Source of the DNA: Formosa sediminum
GTDB lineage: Bacteria > Bacteroidota > Bacteroidia > Flavobacteriales > Flavobacteriaceae
Length of the DNA stretch: 64,000 nt
Reading direction: 5' to 3'
Assembly: GCF_007197735.1 (NCBI RefSeq)
Contig: NZ_CP041637.1
Coordinates: forward strand, 1,550,001-1,614,000
Both the position numbers and the translations under genes were made by a program. A model generated the notes under the pieces. The model saw only the letters and a list, made by a program, of their open reading frames with translations. It had not been told where the DNA came from and ran no database searches. Positions 9,382 to 19,435 of this stretch are shown here, piece after piece. Every line of letters begins with the position of its first letter. Position 1 is the stretch's first letter.

Positions 9382-10629
9382 TTGAAAACAGTACTCATTA
9401 TATATCCGCATTGGGTTCCTGCTAATTTAGCAGGAGTGCAAAGGCCACGTTTAATTGGAAATTATTTAAAGCAATTTGGATATAAACCTTTATTACTAAC
9501 CGTAGATTCTAAATATTATGAGGAGACTCCAGATCCTCATATATCAAAAACAGCTTCAGAAGATATTGAAGTTGTATATACAAAAGCCTATAACGTATCT
9601 AAACCACGTATAATAGGAGATATTGGGTTAAGAGCCTTTCCGTTTCTTAAAGAAAAAGCGTTACAACTCTGTAATGAACGTAAAATAGATTGCATTTGGA
9701 TTCCTATTCCATCGTTTTATACAGCCATTTTAGGTCGTATTATTCATGATAAAACGGGTATTCCTTACGGTATAGATTATATCGATCCATGGGTAAGAGA
9801 TATTACCAATCAAAACGATACACGTGCAAAACTTAGTCAAACTGTAGCTAGAACTTTAGAGCCTTACGCTGTAAAAAAAGCTGCGTTTATTACTGGCGTT
9901 TCAACGCCTTATTATTGGCCCGTTATAGAACGTAATTTTAAAACCCCACCAGTACATGCTGGTATGCCTTATGGGTTTGATCCAAACGATCATAAATTAA
10001 AATTAGAAGAATTAAAAATGCCTTGGGATGGTATTGAGAATTGTAAGCCTTGGATATATGCTGGTGCATTTTTACCAAATTCTCATGTGTTTATGGATTG
10101 CTTTTTCAATGCTATTAAAACTTTAAAAGATAGTGGTAATTGGGATGCCAACATAAAACTGTTTTTTATAGGTACGGGACCTTACCCAGCAAAACGTATT
10201 ACAGCGTATGCAGCAGATTATGGATTAGAAGATATTGTTGTAGAGCAAAGAGAGCGTCAGCCTTTTTTAAATATTTTAAATTATCTTTCTCAGGCAGATC
10301 GAGTTATGTTATTTGGAAGTACAGAAAAACATTATACAGCATCAAAAACGTTCCAATGTTTATTGAGTGAGCGTCCTTTATTTACGGTTTTACATGCTGA
10401 AAGTTCTGCAGTAAAAGTGATTCAAGATGTTAAAGCAGATGCCTATTTAGTACCTTATCATGAAGGTGATACAACGTCTAAAATTGTGGCAGCAATGACA
10501 GAGGTTTTAAAGCCATTTCAAAATGTTGACACTTGGACTCCAGTATTACAATCTTTAGATCAATATTCATCTAAACAATCTGCTAAAGTATTAGCAGAAG
10601 CGATGGATGAGGTATTAAATAAAAACTAA
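9382..10629 (+). CDS. GT-B glycosyltransferase, GT4-like (TTG start)
   Basis: About 415 residues. The N-terminal strand reads LKTVLIIYPHWVPANLAG, followed by QRPRLIGNYLKQFGY, a layout common in GT4-like enzymes of surface-glycan loci. The reading frame is open back to a TTG at 9352 inside the previous gene, but I prefer the TTG at 9382, 11 bp after the upstream stop and followed by AAA like the other TTG starts in this locus. The C-terminal domain includes PWIYAGAF, LFFIGTGPYP and the late motif CLLSERPLFTVLH. No signal peptide. Confidence 0.75.
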   Translation: MKTVLIIYPHWVPANLAGVQRPRLIGNYLKQFGYKPLLLTVDSKYYEETPDPHISKTASEDIEVVYTKAYNVSKPRIIGDIGLRAFPFLKEKALQLCNERKIDCIWIPIPSFYTAILGRIIHDKTGIPYGIDYIDPWVRDITNQNDTRAKLSQTVARTLEPYAVKKAAFITGVSTPYYWPVIERNFKTPPVHAGMPYGFDPNDHKLKLEELKMPWDGIENCKPWIYAGAFLPNSHVFMDCFFNAIKTLKDSGNWDANIKLFFIGTGPYPAKRITAYAADYGLEDIVVEQRERQPFLNILNYLSQADRVMLFGSTEKHYTASKTFQCLLSERPLFTVLHAESSAVKVIQDVKADAYLVPYHEGDTTSKIVAAMTEVLKPFQNVDTWTPVLQSLDQYSSKQSAKVLAEAMDEVLNKN

Positions 10630-10634
10630 AAAGT

Positions 10635-11795
10635 TTGAAAAAATTAGCTATAGTTACAACGCATCCTATACAATATTATGCGCCTTGGTTTAAGTTAATG
10701 GCCGAGAGACAAAATGTACAAGTTAAAGTTTTTTATACGTGGTCTCAAGCCGCTAAAGAAGTAAAAGATAAAACTTTTGGGAAAACTATTAAATGGGATA
10801 TTCCATTATTAGAGGGATATACTTATGAATTTATTGAGAATATTTCAGCAGATCCAGGCACTCATCATACAAATGGGATTGATTGCCCAAGTTTAAATGC
10901 TAAAATTAATGATTGGAAACCCGATGCAGTTTTAATTTTTGGATGGTATTTAAAAAGTCACTTAAAGGCAATGAAGTTCTTTAAGGGGAAAATACCAGTT
11001 TGGTTTCGAGGAGATTCGACATTGCTAGATGATAGACCTGGTATTATACAAATACTACGAAAATACTATTTAACTTACATTTATAGATTTATAGATAAAG
11101 CATTTTATGTAGGAACTCAAAATAAAGCCTATTTTAAATCTGTAGGATTAAAAGATCATCAATTAATATTGGCTCCTCATGCAATAGATAATGCTCGATT
11201 TAATGATTCGGAAACTAAGAATTATGAGAGCGAAGCCTTAATTTGGAGAAACGAATTAGGATACACTCCAGACGATTTAGTTATTTTATTTGCAGGTAAA
11301 TTTGAATCTAAGAAGCAACCCGATTTTTTATTGAAAGCGGTTCAAAAAGTAAATAAAACTTTAGAGCAACCTTTAAAATTGTTAATGGTTGGTCATGGTC
11401 CATTAGAAGATGATCTAAAAATATTATCTAAAAACGATTCTAATATAAAATTTATACCTTTCCAAAATCAAAGTAAGATGCCTATTTTATATCGTTTAGG
11501 AAATGTATTTTGTTTACCATCTAAAGGTCCAGGAGAAACTTGGGGATTAGCTGTAAATGAAGCTATGGCATCGTCTAGACCAGTAATTGTTAGTACAAAA
11601 GTAGGTTGTGCATCAGATGTGGTAAAAGTGGGAGTTAATGGTTATGTGTTTGATTATAATGATGAGTCCGCTTTATTAAATATTTTCAATACTATGTCTA
11701 TAGAAACTCTAAATGCTATGGGGTATTCAGCATCTAAAGATATAGAGAAATGGAATTTTTTGAATATAGTAGAGGCTCTAGAAAAAAGCATCTAG
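10635..11795 (+). CDS. GT4-family glycosyltransferase (TTG start)
   Basis: 386 residues starting MKKLAIVTTHPIQYYAPWF, the standard GT4 N-terminal strand and glycine/histidine loop. The donor domain has VILFAGKFESKKQPDFLL, LLMVGHGPLEDDL and the EX7E segment ETWGLAVNEAM followed by SRPVIVSTKVGCASDVV. Start is TTG-AAA at 10635, five bp after the upstream stop. A 55-bp AT-rich gap follows before the next gene, so a weak promoter or RNA end there cannot be excluded. Sugar specificity unknown. Confidence 0.86.
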   Translation: MKKLAIVTTHPIQYYAPWFKLMAERQNVQVKVFYTWSQAAKEVKDKTFGKTIKWDIPLLEGYTYEFIENISADPGTHHTNGIDCPSLNAKINDWKPDAVLIFGWYLKSHLKAMKFFKGKIPVWFRGDSTLLDDRPGIIQILRKYYLTYIYRFIDKAFYVGTQNKAYFKSVGLKDHQLILAPHAIDNARFNDSETKNYESEALIWRNELGYTPDDLVILFAGKFESKKQPDFLLKAVQKVNKTLEQPLKLLMVGHGPLEDDLKILSKNDSNIKFIPFQNQSKMPILYRLGNVFCLPSKGPGETWGLAVNEAMASSRPVIVSTKVGCASDVVKVGVNGYVFDYNDESALLNIFNTMSIETLNAMGYSASKDIEKWNFLNIVEALEKSI

Positions 11796-11850
11796 ACCAA
11801 AATCAATAAATAGTTAATAAATTAATATTATTTACCCATCTTAAAATATT

Positions 11851-12843
11851 ATGGAAACCCCAATTAAAATAGACATATCGGTAATAGTACCATCTTATAA
11901 TGGAATGCCGTTGTTTAAAACATCTTTAGATTCCGTTTTAGCTCAGGAAGGTGTGATATATGAGGTTTTGGTTGGAAATGATAGCCCATCAGATGGGGAA
12001 ACTAAAAATTACTTAAATCAAATAGAAAATAAAGATTTAAGGGTTTTTCATAATGAAAAGAACCTAGGGCTTTTTGGTAATTTAAATAATCTCATAAAAC
12101 ATGCCAAAGGAGATATAGTACATTTATGGTCTCAAGACGATATTATGAATCCTAATTGTTTGCTTGAAACAGTTAAATTTCACAATTCTCATCCAAATAT
12201 AGCATACGCATTTTCAAGAGTTGAAGTTATTAATGAGCATGATGAAGTTATTGACAAAACTCCTTTGTCAAATAATGATACGATGAGTGCTTTAACACAT
12301 ACATTAACATCGTTAATGGCAGGTAGCGTACCTGGAAATATAGCTAATGTTTCTATTAGAAAAAATATTTTCGAAACCTATGGCTATTTTGATGTAAACT
12401 TAAAATACTCAGGCGATTTTGAATTTTGGTGCCGTATCACAGAACATTTACCAGTAGGAATTATTCAGAAATATTTGATTAAACTAAGAAGACACACAGG
12501 TCAATTAAGTCGAAATCCTAAAATGTGGATTTATAGAATAGAAGAGAATGATGCGATATTAGAAACATTATTAAATAGGGTTCCTAAGAATAAATTAAAA
12601 TATATAAATAGAGGACTTAAATGGCGTGTTTATAACCAATATTTTGGTTTGTATTTAAATTTATTACGTAGTGGAGATAATAAAGAAGCTCAAGCATTTT
12701 TAAGGGTTATTAAAAAGTATAGTAATATTTCTGGTTTTTATTTTAGGTATGTTATCTTAAAAATTTTGAGTGTTATAAAAAGAGATAAAAAATTTCTACA
12801 TTGGTTATATTATAAACAAGCATTTGGAAATAATGGTAAATAA
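11851..12843 (+). CDS. GT2-family glycosyltransferase
   Basis: 330 residues. SVIVPSYNG at 10-18, VGNDSPSD at 41-48 (Asn-Asp instead of Asp-Asp) and WSQDD at 93-97 define the GT-A domain; SGDFEFWCRI marks the acceptor side. The C-terminal 60 residues are basic and hydrophobic. The stop overlaps the sulfotransferase-like gene by 11 bp, implying co-translation and possibly action on the same sugar. Confidence 0.84.
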   Translation: METPIKIDISVIVPSYNGMPLFKTSLDSVLAQEGVIYEVLVGNDSPSDGETKNYLNQIENKDLRVFHNEKNLGLFGNLNNLIKHAKGDIVHLWSQDDIMNPNCLLETVKFHNSHPNIAYAFSRVEVINEHDEVIDKTPLSNNDTMSALTHTLTSLMAGSVPGNIANVSIRKNIFETYGYFDVNLKYSGDFEFWCRITEHLPVGIIQKYLIKLRRHTGQLSRNPKMWIYRIEENDAILETLLNRVPKNKLKYINRGLKWRVYNQYFGLYLNLLRSGDNKEAQAFLRVIKKYSNISGFYFRYVILKILSVIKRDKKFLHWLYYKQAFGNNGK

Positions 12844-13633
12844 TAAAATACTAATTGCAGGAATGCATAGATCAGGAACTTCTTTAAGTGCGAATTTATT
12901 GAGAGAATCAGGTTTGTTTATTGGTGATGATTTGATGAATGGTGGTTTTGATAATAAAAATGGTCATTTCGAAGATTATGAATTTGTAAACTTACAAGAG
13001 AAAGATTTACACCGTAAAGGGCTTGAGAGTACAGGTTTAAAAAATATTGAAAATTTTAACTTTGAATTTGATAAAAAAAGTAAAAATTTAATAAAAGAAA
13101 TTTTACAGAAAAGAGAAATTCATGATGTTTGGGGATGGAAAGATCCAAGAAGCACATTGTATTTACTTGCATGGAAAAAAATAATTCCAGATTTAAAAGT
13201 TATTGCAATATATAGGGATTACGATGAGGTTGTAAATTCATTGGATAGGAGATATTGGTATAAAATAAAGAATAAAGTGAATTATGATTCATTTAAGCGT
13301 TTTATACATATGCTAATTTATCCTGTTAATAGCCAGTACTTAAAGTATAATCATTATAAAGCTTGGAGCGTTTATAATGAAAGTATTTTAAAATTTAAGG
13401 AGCTTTATCCTCAGGACATTGTAATTTATAATTTACCTAATTTTATAAATAATTACAACACAAATATTGATGATATTAATGAGAAATTTAAGATAAAATT
13501 AAATCATTTTAATGTGGATAAAATTTTCGAATCAGAAACCATTAAACACAAGAAGGATAATGGTGTTAAATTTTTTAGTGAAAAAAGATTAAAGGATATT
13601 ACAGAAAAATTGAACCATTCAGCAAATAAATAA
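12833..13633 (+). CDS. Sulfotransferase-like protein
   Basis: About 266 residues from the ATG at 12833. The N-terminus has a P-loop GMHRSGTS at 10-17, which in this family binds the 5'-phosphosulfate of PAPS. Around residue 100 is WGWKDPRST, and at about 125 VIAIYRDYDEVVNSL, matching the 3'-phosphate-binding strand and serine of bacterial sulfotransferases. A TTG nine bases upstream is also open, but the ATG is the more natural start. It would sulfate the polysaccharide, as is common in marine bacteria. No PAPS synthesis genes are in the window. It overlaps the preceding GT2 by 11 bp and is followed by a 209-bp gap. Confidence 0.72.
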   Translation: MVNNKILIAGMHRSGTSLSANLLRESGLFIGDDLMNGGFDNKNGHFEDYEFVNLQEKDLHRKGLESTGLKNIENFNFEFDKKSKNLIKEILQKREIHDVWGWKDPRSTLYLLAWKKIIPDLKVIAIYRDYDEVVNSLDRRYWYKIKNKVNYDSFKRFIHMLIYPVNSQYLKYNHYKAWSVYNESILKFKELYPQDIVIYNLPNFINNYNTNIDDINEKFKIKLNHFNVDKIFESETIKHKKDNGVKFFSEKRLKDITEKLNHSANK

Positions 13634-13842
13634 AAATTTAAAGAGCCTTATTTTAAGTGTGAGTTATAATGTAGTTCTAAAAGTTACACGTATATATAGC
13701 CTTTTAAAATTAAGTATATTATCACTCTAGCAAATGTATAAATATAGAGTATTATGGTATGATGTTTTTTATCCACTCTATTTGTTTGTGAAAAAGTAAT
13801 AAGTTAAATTCAACAATATTACAGGGGTAAACTAGGTGTTTT

Positions 13843-14862
13843 ATGAGTTTAGAAAGAGATAGAAGTTTAGATACTATATCTGGAATTATGATAATTTGGA
13901 TGGTAATCTTACATTCTTTTCAGTGGGGAAATTTAACAGGATCAATGATCTATATTTTTCTTTTGAAATGCTTGTATTTTTTTATGTCTTGGTTTTACTA
14001 TAAGACTGGTTTCTTGTATAATAAAGGGAAAGGATTGAGTATGACTTTTAAAAAAGGTTTAGATCAACTAATTACTCCAATGTTAATTTGGACTACAGTA
14101 GGTTATCTGTTAACAATACCAGGGTTATTAATGGGGAATTATCCTTTATGGAAGATTCCGATTGCTCCATTATTTTTCTTAGTGTCAAGTGGAGATACAA
14201 TAGGAAACTCACCACTTTGGTTTTTGTTATCACTTTTTTTTATTAAAATAGTGTTTCCTTTTATAGCTCGTGTAAATTTAAATTTAAAGAAAATTATAGC
14301 CATTTCTTTATTGTGCTTAAGTTGGGTTTTTGAAAAGAATAATATCAAAATTCCATTTGGATTACATAGCTTTCCTTTAGGTCTTTTTTTTACTCTATCT
14401 GGATTAATATGTAAGGAATTCAGAGTTCCTGATAGAATTATTAAATCAGGACTATGGTTAGTTTTACCATATATAGTGTTGTCAATATTTTTTGCTAGTT
14501 ATGTAGATTTTCATAATAATAATTTAGTGTATGGTAATTATTGGTTATTTACCTTAAATGCTTTGTTTGCTATAAATCTATGTTTGGTGTTATTTAGAGA
14601 GGTTAATCTGAAGATTTTATCGTGGATAGGAGAAAAATCTTTAGTATACCTTGTAATACATTGGCCCATATTTTTTTTAATAAAAATTAGTTTTGTATTT
14701 CTAAATATTTCTACAGAAAATTATCTATACGTGGTTAGTTTATTTGTTATTGCCATATGCATTTCTACACTTATAGCTAAATTTATACCATATAAATATT
14801 TAGGTTTGCAGTCATCGCTAATAGTAAACCTTAATACTAAAATTATTTCTGAAAGAAATTGA
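13843..14862 (+). CDS. Membrane acyltransferase, acyltransferase-3 / fucose O-acetylase-like
   Basis: 339 residues, almost entirely transmembrane with about ten hydrophobic helices. The opening RDRSLDTISGIMIIWMVILH is the acyltransferase-3 signature, in which the Arg and the helix-1 His (residue about 24) are the usual catalytic residues. SSGDTIGNSPLWFLLSLFF in the middle and VYLVIHWPIFF near the end fit the family. It probably transfers acetyl groups to a sugar of the glycan across the inner membrane. It follows a 209-bp AT-rich gap without an obvious promoter. Confidence 0.78.
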   Translation: MSLERDRSLDTISGIMIIWMVILHSFQWGNLTGSMIYIFLLKCLYFFMSWFYYKTGFLYNKGKGLSMTFKKGLDQLITPMLIWTTVGYLLTIPGLLMGNYPLWKIPIAPLFFLVSSGDTIGNSPLWFLLSLFFIKIVFPFIARVNLNLKKIIAISLLCLSWVFEKNNIKIPFGLHSFPLGLFFTLSGLICKEFRVPDRIIKSGLWLVLPYIVLSIFFASYVDFHNNNLVYGNYWLFTLNALFAINLCLVLFREVNLKILSWIGEKSLVYLVIHWPIFFLIKISFVFLNISTENYLYVVSLFVIAICISTLIAKFIPYKYLGLQSSLIVNLNTKIISERN

Positions 14863-14929
14863 AGAAGTATAACACATATAAATTAATTGTAGTAAAGTTA
14901 AGATATGCAAAATACAAATCGATATTTAA

Positions 14930-16339
14930 GTGAATAAAGAAGCATCTAAAATTATAGGGTTTTTAACAATTCCATGGTTATTGTTAGCTATAATTGGTCC
15001 GCATTTTATGTCTAGTTTATTGGCATTATTTTCATTGTCAGTTGTATTGCAATTATTCTTTAGGCTAAGAAACCCTATTTATGCAACACTTTTTTTTGCT
15101 TTACTGTTTCAATGGTTGGCAATAAATATTAAAATTGTATATGGAAACATAGTTAATCTATCGTTAGAAGAGCAATTTAGTTTTTATCAAAATATATATA
15201 GGTTATACGATGCTAATACAATCAGTAATATTGGATTAATATGTTTTAGTTCAGGTTTGTTTTTTATGACTAAAAAAAGGATGTCTAAATTGACAATAGA
15301 TAAAATAATAGACCCTAATTACTCAGTAAGAAAAATATTAATTTGTTATTTAATTTTAACTTTTGGTTTTTCATTTCTTTTTATATTAAAAAATTATATA
15401 CCTGGATTAAATACTATTTTAATGGCATTCTCTAAATTAAAATGGGGAGTATTTATTTGGGCCTTCGTATATGCTAATTATTACAAAAGAGATTTAAAGT
15501 TATTATATATTGTTATTCTTGTTGAAGTGTTAATTGGTTTTACCGGATATTTTTCCTCTTTTAAAGACATTATAATTATAGCTTTTATAGGTATGCTAAG
15601 TGTGATTTATCAAATAGATACATCTAAGTTGTTTAAGTTTCTTTTGCTAGGAATAGTGACATTAATGTTAGGTTTAGTTTGGACATCTGTTAAAATGGAG
15701 TTTAGAGATTATTTATCTGGCGGAGGAGGTCAAAAAGTTGTTGTTTCTCAATCTGATGGCGTTAATAAAATGATTTCTCTTTTAGAAGAATTAACATTAG
15801 AAGATATGGAAGATGCTGTTGATGATTTGTTAGATAGAATTAGTTATATAGAGTTTTTTTCAATAACACTAGATAATGTGCCTGAAAAGATACCATATCA
15901 AGAAGGTGAGATTTTTACAAATGCAGTTACTTTTTATTTTAAGCCAAGAATTTTTTTTCCGAATAAAGGAATTATTGATGATTCAGAACATACAAATAAA
16001 TTTACCATGTTAGGACTAGTTGGTGGAGGGAAGGCATCTCATAGTATCGGGTACATGACAGACGCATATATAGATTTTGGACCTATAAATATGTTTCCTT
16101 TTTTAATATTTTTAGGAGCGATATTCGGTTATGTAATCAATATGTTTTTTAAAAAATCAAAAACTATGTTTTGGGCCATTATTTTTATTACTCCATTTTA
16201 TTTTTTAATTAGTGTATATAGTTTTAACATGATAAAAGTTATGGGAAATATGATTACTTATGTTGTGCCTGTATACTTGTCAAGAAACCTATTATATAAA
16301 TACTTTGATAAATATTTTAGAGCAGTTAAAACAAATTAG
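14930..16339 (+). CDS. wzy: O-antigen/capsule polymerase-like integral membrane protein (Wzy-type)
   Basis: 469 residues with about ten to twelve predicted membrane helices and a large hydrophilic loop in the C-terminal half (roughly residues 260-355), the layout of Wzy repeat-unit polymerases. The loop contains ISYIEFFSITLDNVPEKIPY and FKPRIFFPNKG followed by a Gly-rich segment, resembling oligosaccharide repeat-unit polymerase families of Bacteroidota. Wzy proteins have very low sequence conservation, so the call rests on topology and locus. Start is GTG at 14930. It would polymerise the flipped repeat unit on the periplasmic side, feeding the Wza/Wzc export system encoded downstream. Confidence 0.68.
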   Translation: MNKEASKIIGFLTIPWLLLAIIGPHFMSSLLALFSLSVVLQLFFRLRNPIYATLFFALLFQWLAINIKIVYGNIVNLSLEEQFSFYQNIYRLYDANTISNIGLICFSSGLFFMTKKRMSKLTIDKIIDPNYSVRKILICYLILTFGFSFLFILKNYIPGLNTILMAFSKLKWGVFIWAFVYANYYKRDLKLLYIVILVEVLIGFTGYFSSFKDIIIIAFIGMLSVIYQIDTSKLFKFLLLGIVTLMLGLVWTSVKMEFRDYLSGGGGQKVVVSQSDGVNKMISLLEELTLEDMEDAVDDLLDRISYIEFFSITLDNVPEKIPYQEGEIFTNAVTFYFKPRIFFPNKGIIDDSEHTNKFTMLGLVGGGKASHSIGYMTDAYIDFGPINMFPFLIFLGAIFGYVINMFFKKSKTMFWAIIFITPFYFLISVYSFNMIKVMGNMITYVVPVYLSRNLLYKYFDKYFRAVKTN

Positions 16340-16349
16340 AAAGTAATTA

Positions 16350-17342
16350 ATGTCTTTGGAAATAAATTACATATTTAGAAAACGTTTACCTCAATACAAT
16401 AGTATTGAGGAATTATTCGGTACCTTAATTACATACATTAAAAAAGAATGTAATGTAGAAGTTACAGAGTTGTCTTCTGGGGGAGCAAGCCTAAAGAATA
16501 TCTTAATTAATTTAAGAGGATTTAAAAACAAATCTAAGTCAATTGTTCATATTACTGGAGATGTACACTACATGGCTTTGGTAACAGGACGTTATACTGT
16601 TTTAACAATACATGATGTAAAATCTATAATTAAAGGTTCTATATTAAAGCAACAATTAATTAAACTTTTATGGTTTTGGTTACCCGCATTATTTGTAAAA
16701 AAAATAACAGTCATATCAGAGTTTTCAAGACATGAATTAATCCCAGTTATCCCTTTTGCAAAGCATAAAATTCATGTTGTTTATAATCCAGTAAACGTTA
16801 ATTTACAGTATACACCTAAAGATTTTAACAGCAACAAACCAAATGTACTGTTAGTAGGAACAAAACCAAATAAAAATTTAGAACTTACTCTAGAAGCTAT
16901 AGAAGGTGTTAATTGTACAGTTACAATTATAGGAAAATTATCAGAAGAGCAATTAGCGTTATTAAGAGCTTTTAATATTGATTTTACTAATAAGTTTAAT
17001 ATTCCATATGCTGAGATTGTACAAGCATATTCGGATTGTGATGTATTAGTATTTGCTTCAACTTATGAAGGATTTGGTATGCCAATTATAGAAGCACAAA
17101 CTATTGGAAGACCTATTATCACCTCAAATATAGGAGCTATGAAAGAAGTTGCAGGAAATGGTGCAATATTGATTAATCCAAGATTAAAACAAGAAATTAC
17201 AAAGGCATTAAAAGATGTTATTGAAGACGATAATTTGCGTGAAAAATTAATTAATCAAGGACTTGAAAATGTGAAACGTTTTCAGTTAGATAAAATAGCA
17301 AACGATTATATGAGTATTTATAAAACTGTTTTAAATGAGTAA
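16350..17342 (+). CDS. GT4-family glycosyltransferase
   Basis: 330 residues. GT-B donor domain with NVLLVGTKPNKNLEL, DCDVLVFASTYEGFGMPIIE (EX7E, Glu240 and Glu248), IGRPIITSNIGAMKEV and a C-terminal helix. The N-terminal domain includes IVHITGDVHYM and VLTIHDV, giving the acceptor side. The 3' end overlaps the next GT4 gene by 8 bp. Retaining glycosyltransferase of the repeat-unit assembly line; substrate unknown. Confidence 0.87.
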   Translation: MSLEINYIFRKRLPQYNSIEELFGTLITYIKKECNVEVTELSSGGASLKNILINLRGFKNKSKSIVHITGDVHYMALVTGRYTVLTIHDVKSIIKGSILKQQLIKLLWFWLPALFVKKITVISEFSRHELIPVIPFAKHKIHVVYNPVNVNLQYTPKDFNSNKPNVLLVGTKPNKNLELTLEAIEGVNCTVTIIGKLSEEQLALLRAFNIDFTNKFNIPYAEIVQAYSDCDVLVFASTYEGFGMPIIEAQTIGRPIITSNIGAMKEVAGNGAILINPRLKQEITKALKDVIEDDNLREKLINQGLENVKRFQLDKIANDYMSIYKTVLNE

Positions 17343-18471
17343 AAAACAGATTTTAATTTTCGTAGATTGGTTTTTACCGGGCTATAAAGCAGGAGGGCCA
17401 ATACAATCTGTAAATAATTTAGTAAGTAATTTACATAATGAGTTTGATTTTACAATTGTAACGTCAAATACAGATTTAGGAGAAGTACAGCCTTATCCAA
17501 ATATTGCGTACAATGAACTTATAAAAAAGGCGAGTTATTCTATTATATATTTAGATGCAGCTCACCAAAATATTAAAGTTTATAAAGATATTCTTAAAGC
17601 TAAGACCTATGATATTGTGTACTTAAACTCTCTGTTTTCGTTTAAGTTTTCTATTTTACCTCTTTTGGTAACTCGAAGTATGGATGTTAAGATTATTTTG
17701 GCTCCACGAGGGATGTTAGGGGCAGGGGCTTTAAATATAAAACGAAATAAAAAAAAATTATTTCTTACGTTGTATAAATTATTCGGATTTCATAAGGTGG
17801 TCACTTGGCATGTTACAGCAAACACAGAAGTCGAAGAAATTAAAGCTGTTTTTGGTAATCATTTTCAATATAAGTTAGCTTCTAATTTGCCTCAAATAAC
17901 ACCTGAATTGAAAGAGAGAGTAAAAATAGTAAATGAATTAAAACTGTTTTTCTTATCCCGAATAAATCCAAAAAAGAATTTACATAAAGCTTTAGAATTT
18001 TTGTCTAAAGTCGATTCAAAATATAATATAGCGCTTACCATTATTGGACCAATAGATGATGAGGAATATTGGGAACGGTGTCAAAATGATATTTCAAAAC
18101 TTCCTAATCACATTCAGACGGAATATTTAGGAGCCATTCCTCATGCGCAATTATCGGCTCATTTACAACAACATCACGGTATGATTTTACCTACACATAA
18201 TGAAAATTATGGGCACGTTATTGTAGAATCATGGCAAAATGGATGTGCTGTAATTATATCAGACCAAACTCCATGGAGAAACTTAGAAGAGAAGCAATTA
18301 GGTTGGGATATCCCTTTAACAGAAGAACAGAAATTTATAGATGTTATTATGTTTTTCGCTTCCTTCAATCAAAATCAATTTAACCACTATTCAGAAAAAG
18401 GATATACATTTGCAAAGCAGATATGTGAAAATCCAGATGTGCTGAATGCAAATAGACAATTATTCAATTAA
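17335..18471 (+). CDS. GT4-family glycosyltransferase
   Basis: 378 residues. N-terminus MSKKQILIFVDWFLPGYKAGGP is the GT4 pattern with the glycine-rich acceptor loop. The donor domain has LFFLSRINPKKNLHKAL, LTIIGPI and HNENYGHVIVESWQNGC, where the second Glu of EX7E is present. LAPRGML in the middle is a frequent GT4 motif. It is coupled to the upstream GT4 by an 8-bp overlap and precedes the UDP-xylose synthase gene by 16 bp, so a xylose donor is possible but not shown. Confidence 0.86.
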   Translation: MSKKQILIFVDWFLPGYKAGGPIQSVNNLVSNLHNEFDFTIVTSNTDLGEVQPYPNIAYNELIKKASYSIIYLDAAHQNIKVYKDILKAKTYDIVYLNSLFSFKFSILPLLVTRSMDVKIILAPRGMLGAGALNIKRNKKKLFLTLYKLFGFHKVVTWHVTANTEVEEIKAVFGNHFQYKLASNLPQITPELKERVKIVNELKLFFLSRINPKKNLHKALEFLSKVDSKYNIALTIIGPIDDEEYWERCQNDISKLPNHIQTEYLGAIPHAQLSAHLQQHHGMILPTHNENYGHVIVESWQNGCAVIISDQTPWRNLEEKQLGWDIPLTEEQKFIDVIMFFASFNQNQFNHYSEKGYTFAKQICENPDVLNANRQLFN

Positions 18472-18487
18472 AAATAAATAGTAAAAA

Positions 18488-19435
18488 ATGAAGCGTATTT
18501 TAATCACCGGAGGAGCCGGGTTTGTAGGTTCACACCTATGTGAACGTCTTTTAAACGAAGGCAATGAAGTGATTTGTCTAGATAATTATTTTACTGGAAG
18601 TAAAAAGAATATAGAACATTTAATGGATCATCATTATTTTGAATTGGTTCGTCATGATGTAACTCAGCCATTTATGATTGAAGTCGATGAGATTTATAAC
18701 ATGGCTTGTCCTGCATCTCCTGTACATTACCAATACAATCCAATTAAAACGATTAAAACATCGGTAATGGGCGCTATAAATATGTTAGGATTGGCAAAAC
18801 GTGTCAAAGCTAAAATATTACAAGCATCAACTAGTGAAGTTTATGGAGACCCAGCAGTACACCCACAGCCAGAATCGTATTGGGGAAATGTAAATCCTAT
18901 TGGATTACGCTCATGCTACGATGAAGGAAAGCGTTGCGCAGAAACTTTATTTATGGATTATCATTTGCAAAATGAAGTTGCAGTAAAAATCATTAGAATT
19001 TTTAACACGTATGGTCCAAATATGAATCCTAACGATGGTAGAGTAGTCTCAAACTTTATTGTACAGGCTCTAAAAGGTGAAGATATAACTATGTTTGGAG
19101 ATGGAAGTCAGACACGTTCTTTTCAGTATGTAGATGATTTAGTTGAAGGAACTATACGTATGATGGGAAGCAGAGATGGTTTTACAGGACCTGTTAATAT
19201 CGGAAATCCAGTAGAGTTTACTATGATGGAATTAGCAAGTAAAGTAATTGAATTGACTAATTCATCGTCCAAAATTATTCACCTACCATTACCTCAAGAT
19301 GATCCTTTACAACGTAAACCATTAATAGATTTAGCAAAAAAAGAACTAAATGGTTGGGAACCAAAAATTCATTTAGAAGAAGGTTTAGTAAAAACCATTG
19401 CATATTTCGATAATTTATTAAAAGCAGATAACTAA
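18488..19435 (+). CDS. uxs: UDP-glucuronate decarboxylase (UDP-xylose synthase)
   Basis: 315 residues, extended SDR family. The NAD-binding GGAGFVGSH lies at 8-16; [10 protein letters not shown] holds the catalytic Thr/Ser region; YDEGKR is the YxxxK catalytic pair (about residue 147); and [36 protein letters not shown] are nearly invariant in UXS enzymes. The reaction converts UDP-glucuronate to UDP-xylose and CO2, supplying a pentose donor for the glycosyltransferases around it. The needed UDP-glucose dehydrogenase is not in the window. Full-length relative to bacterial homologues (about 310-320). Confidence 0.9.
   Translation: MKRILITGGAGFVGSHLCERLLNEGNEVICLDNYFTGSKKNIEHLMDHHYFELVRHDVTQPFMIEVDEIYNMACPASPVHYQYNPIKTIKTSVMGAINMLGLAKRVKAKILQASTSEVYGDPAVHPQPESYWGNVNPIGLRSCYDEGKRCAETLFMDYHLQNEVAVKIIRIFNTYGPNMNPNDGRVVSNFIVQALKGEDITMFGDGSQTRSFQYVDDLVEGTIRMMGSRDGFTGPVNIGNPVEFTMMELASKVIELTNSSSKIIHLPLPQDDPLQRKPLIDLAKKELNGWEPKIHLEEGLVKTIAYFDNLLKADN

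Noticed and set aside
13634-13842. Promoter or small gene in the 209-bp gap before the membrane acyltransferase gene
   Set aside because: No TTTG/TAnnTTTG pair, no convincing hairpin and no open frame of note.
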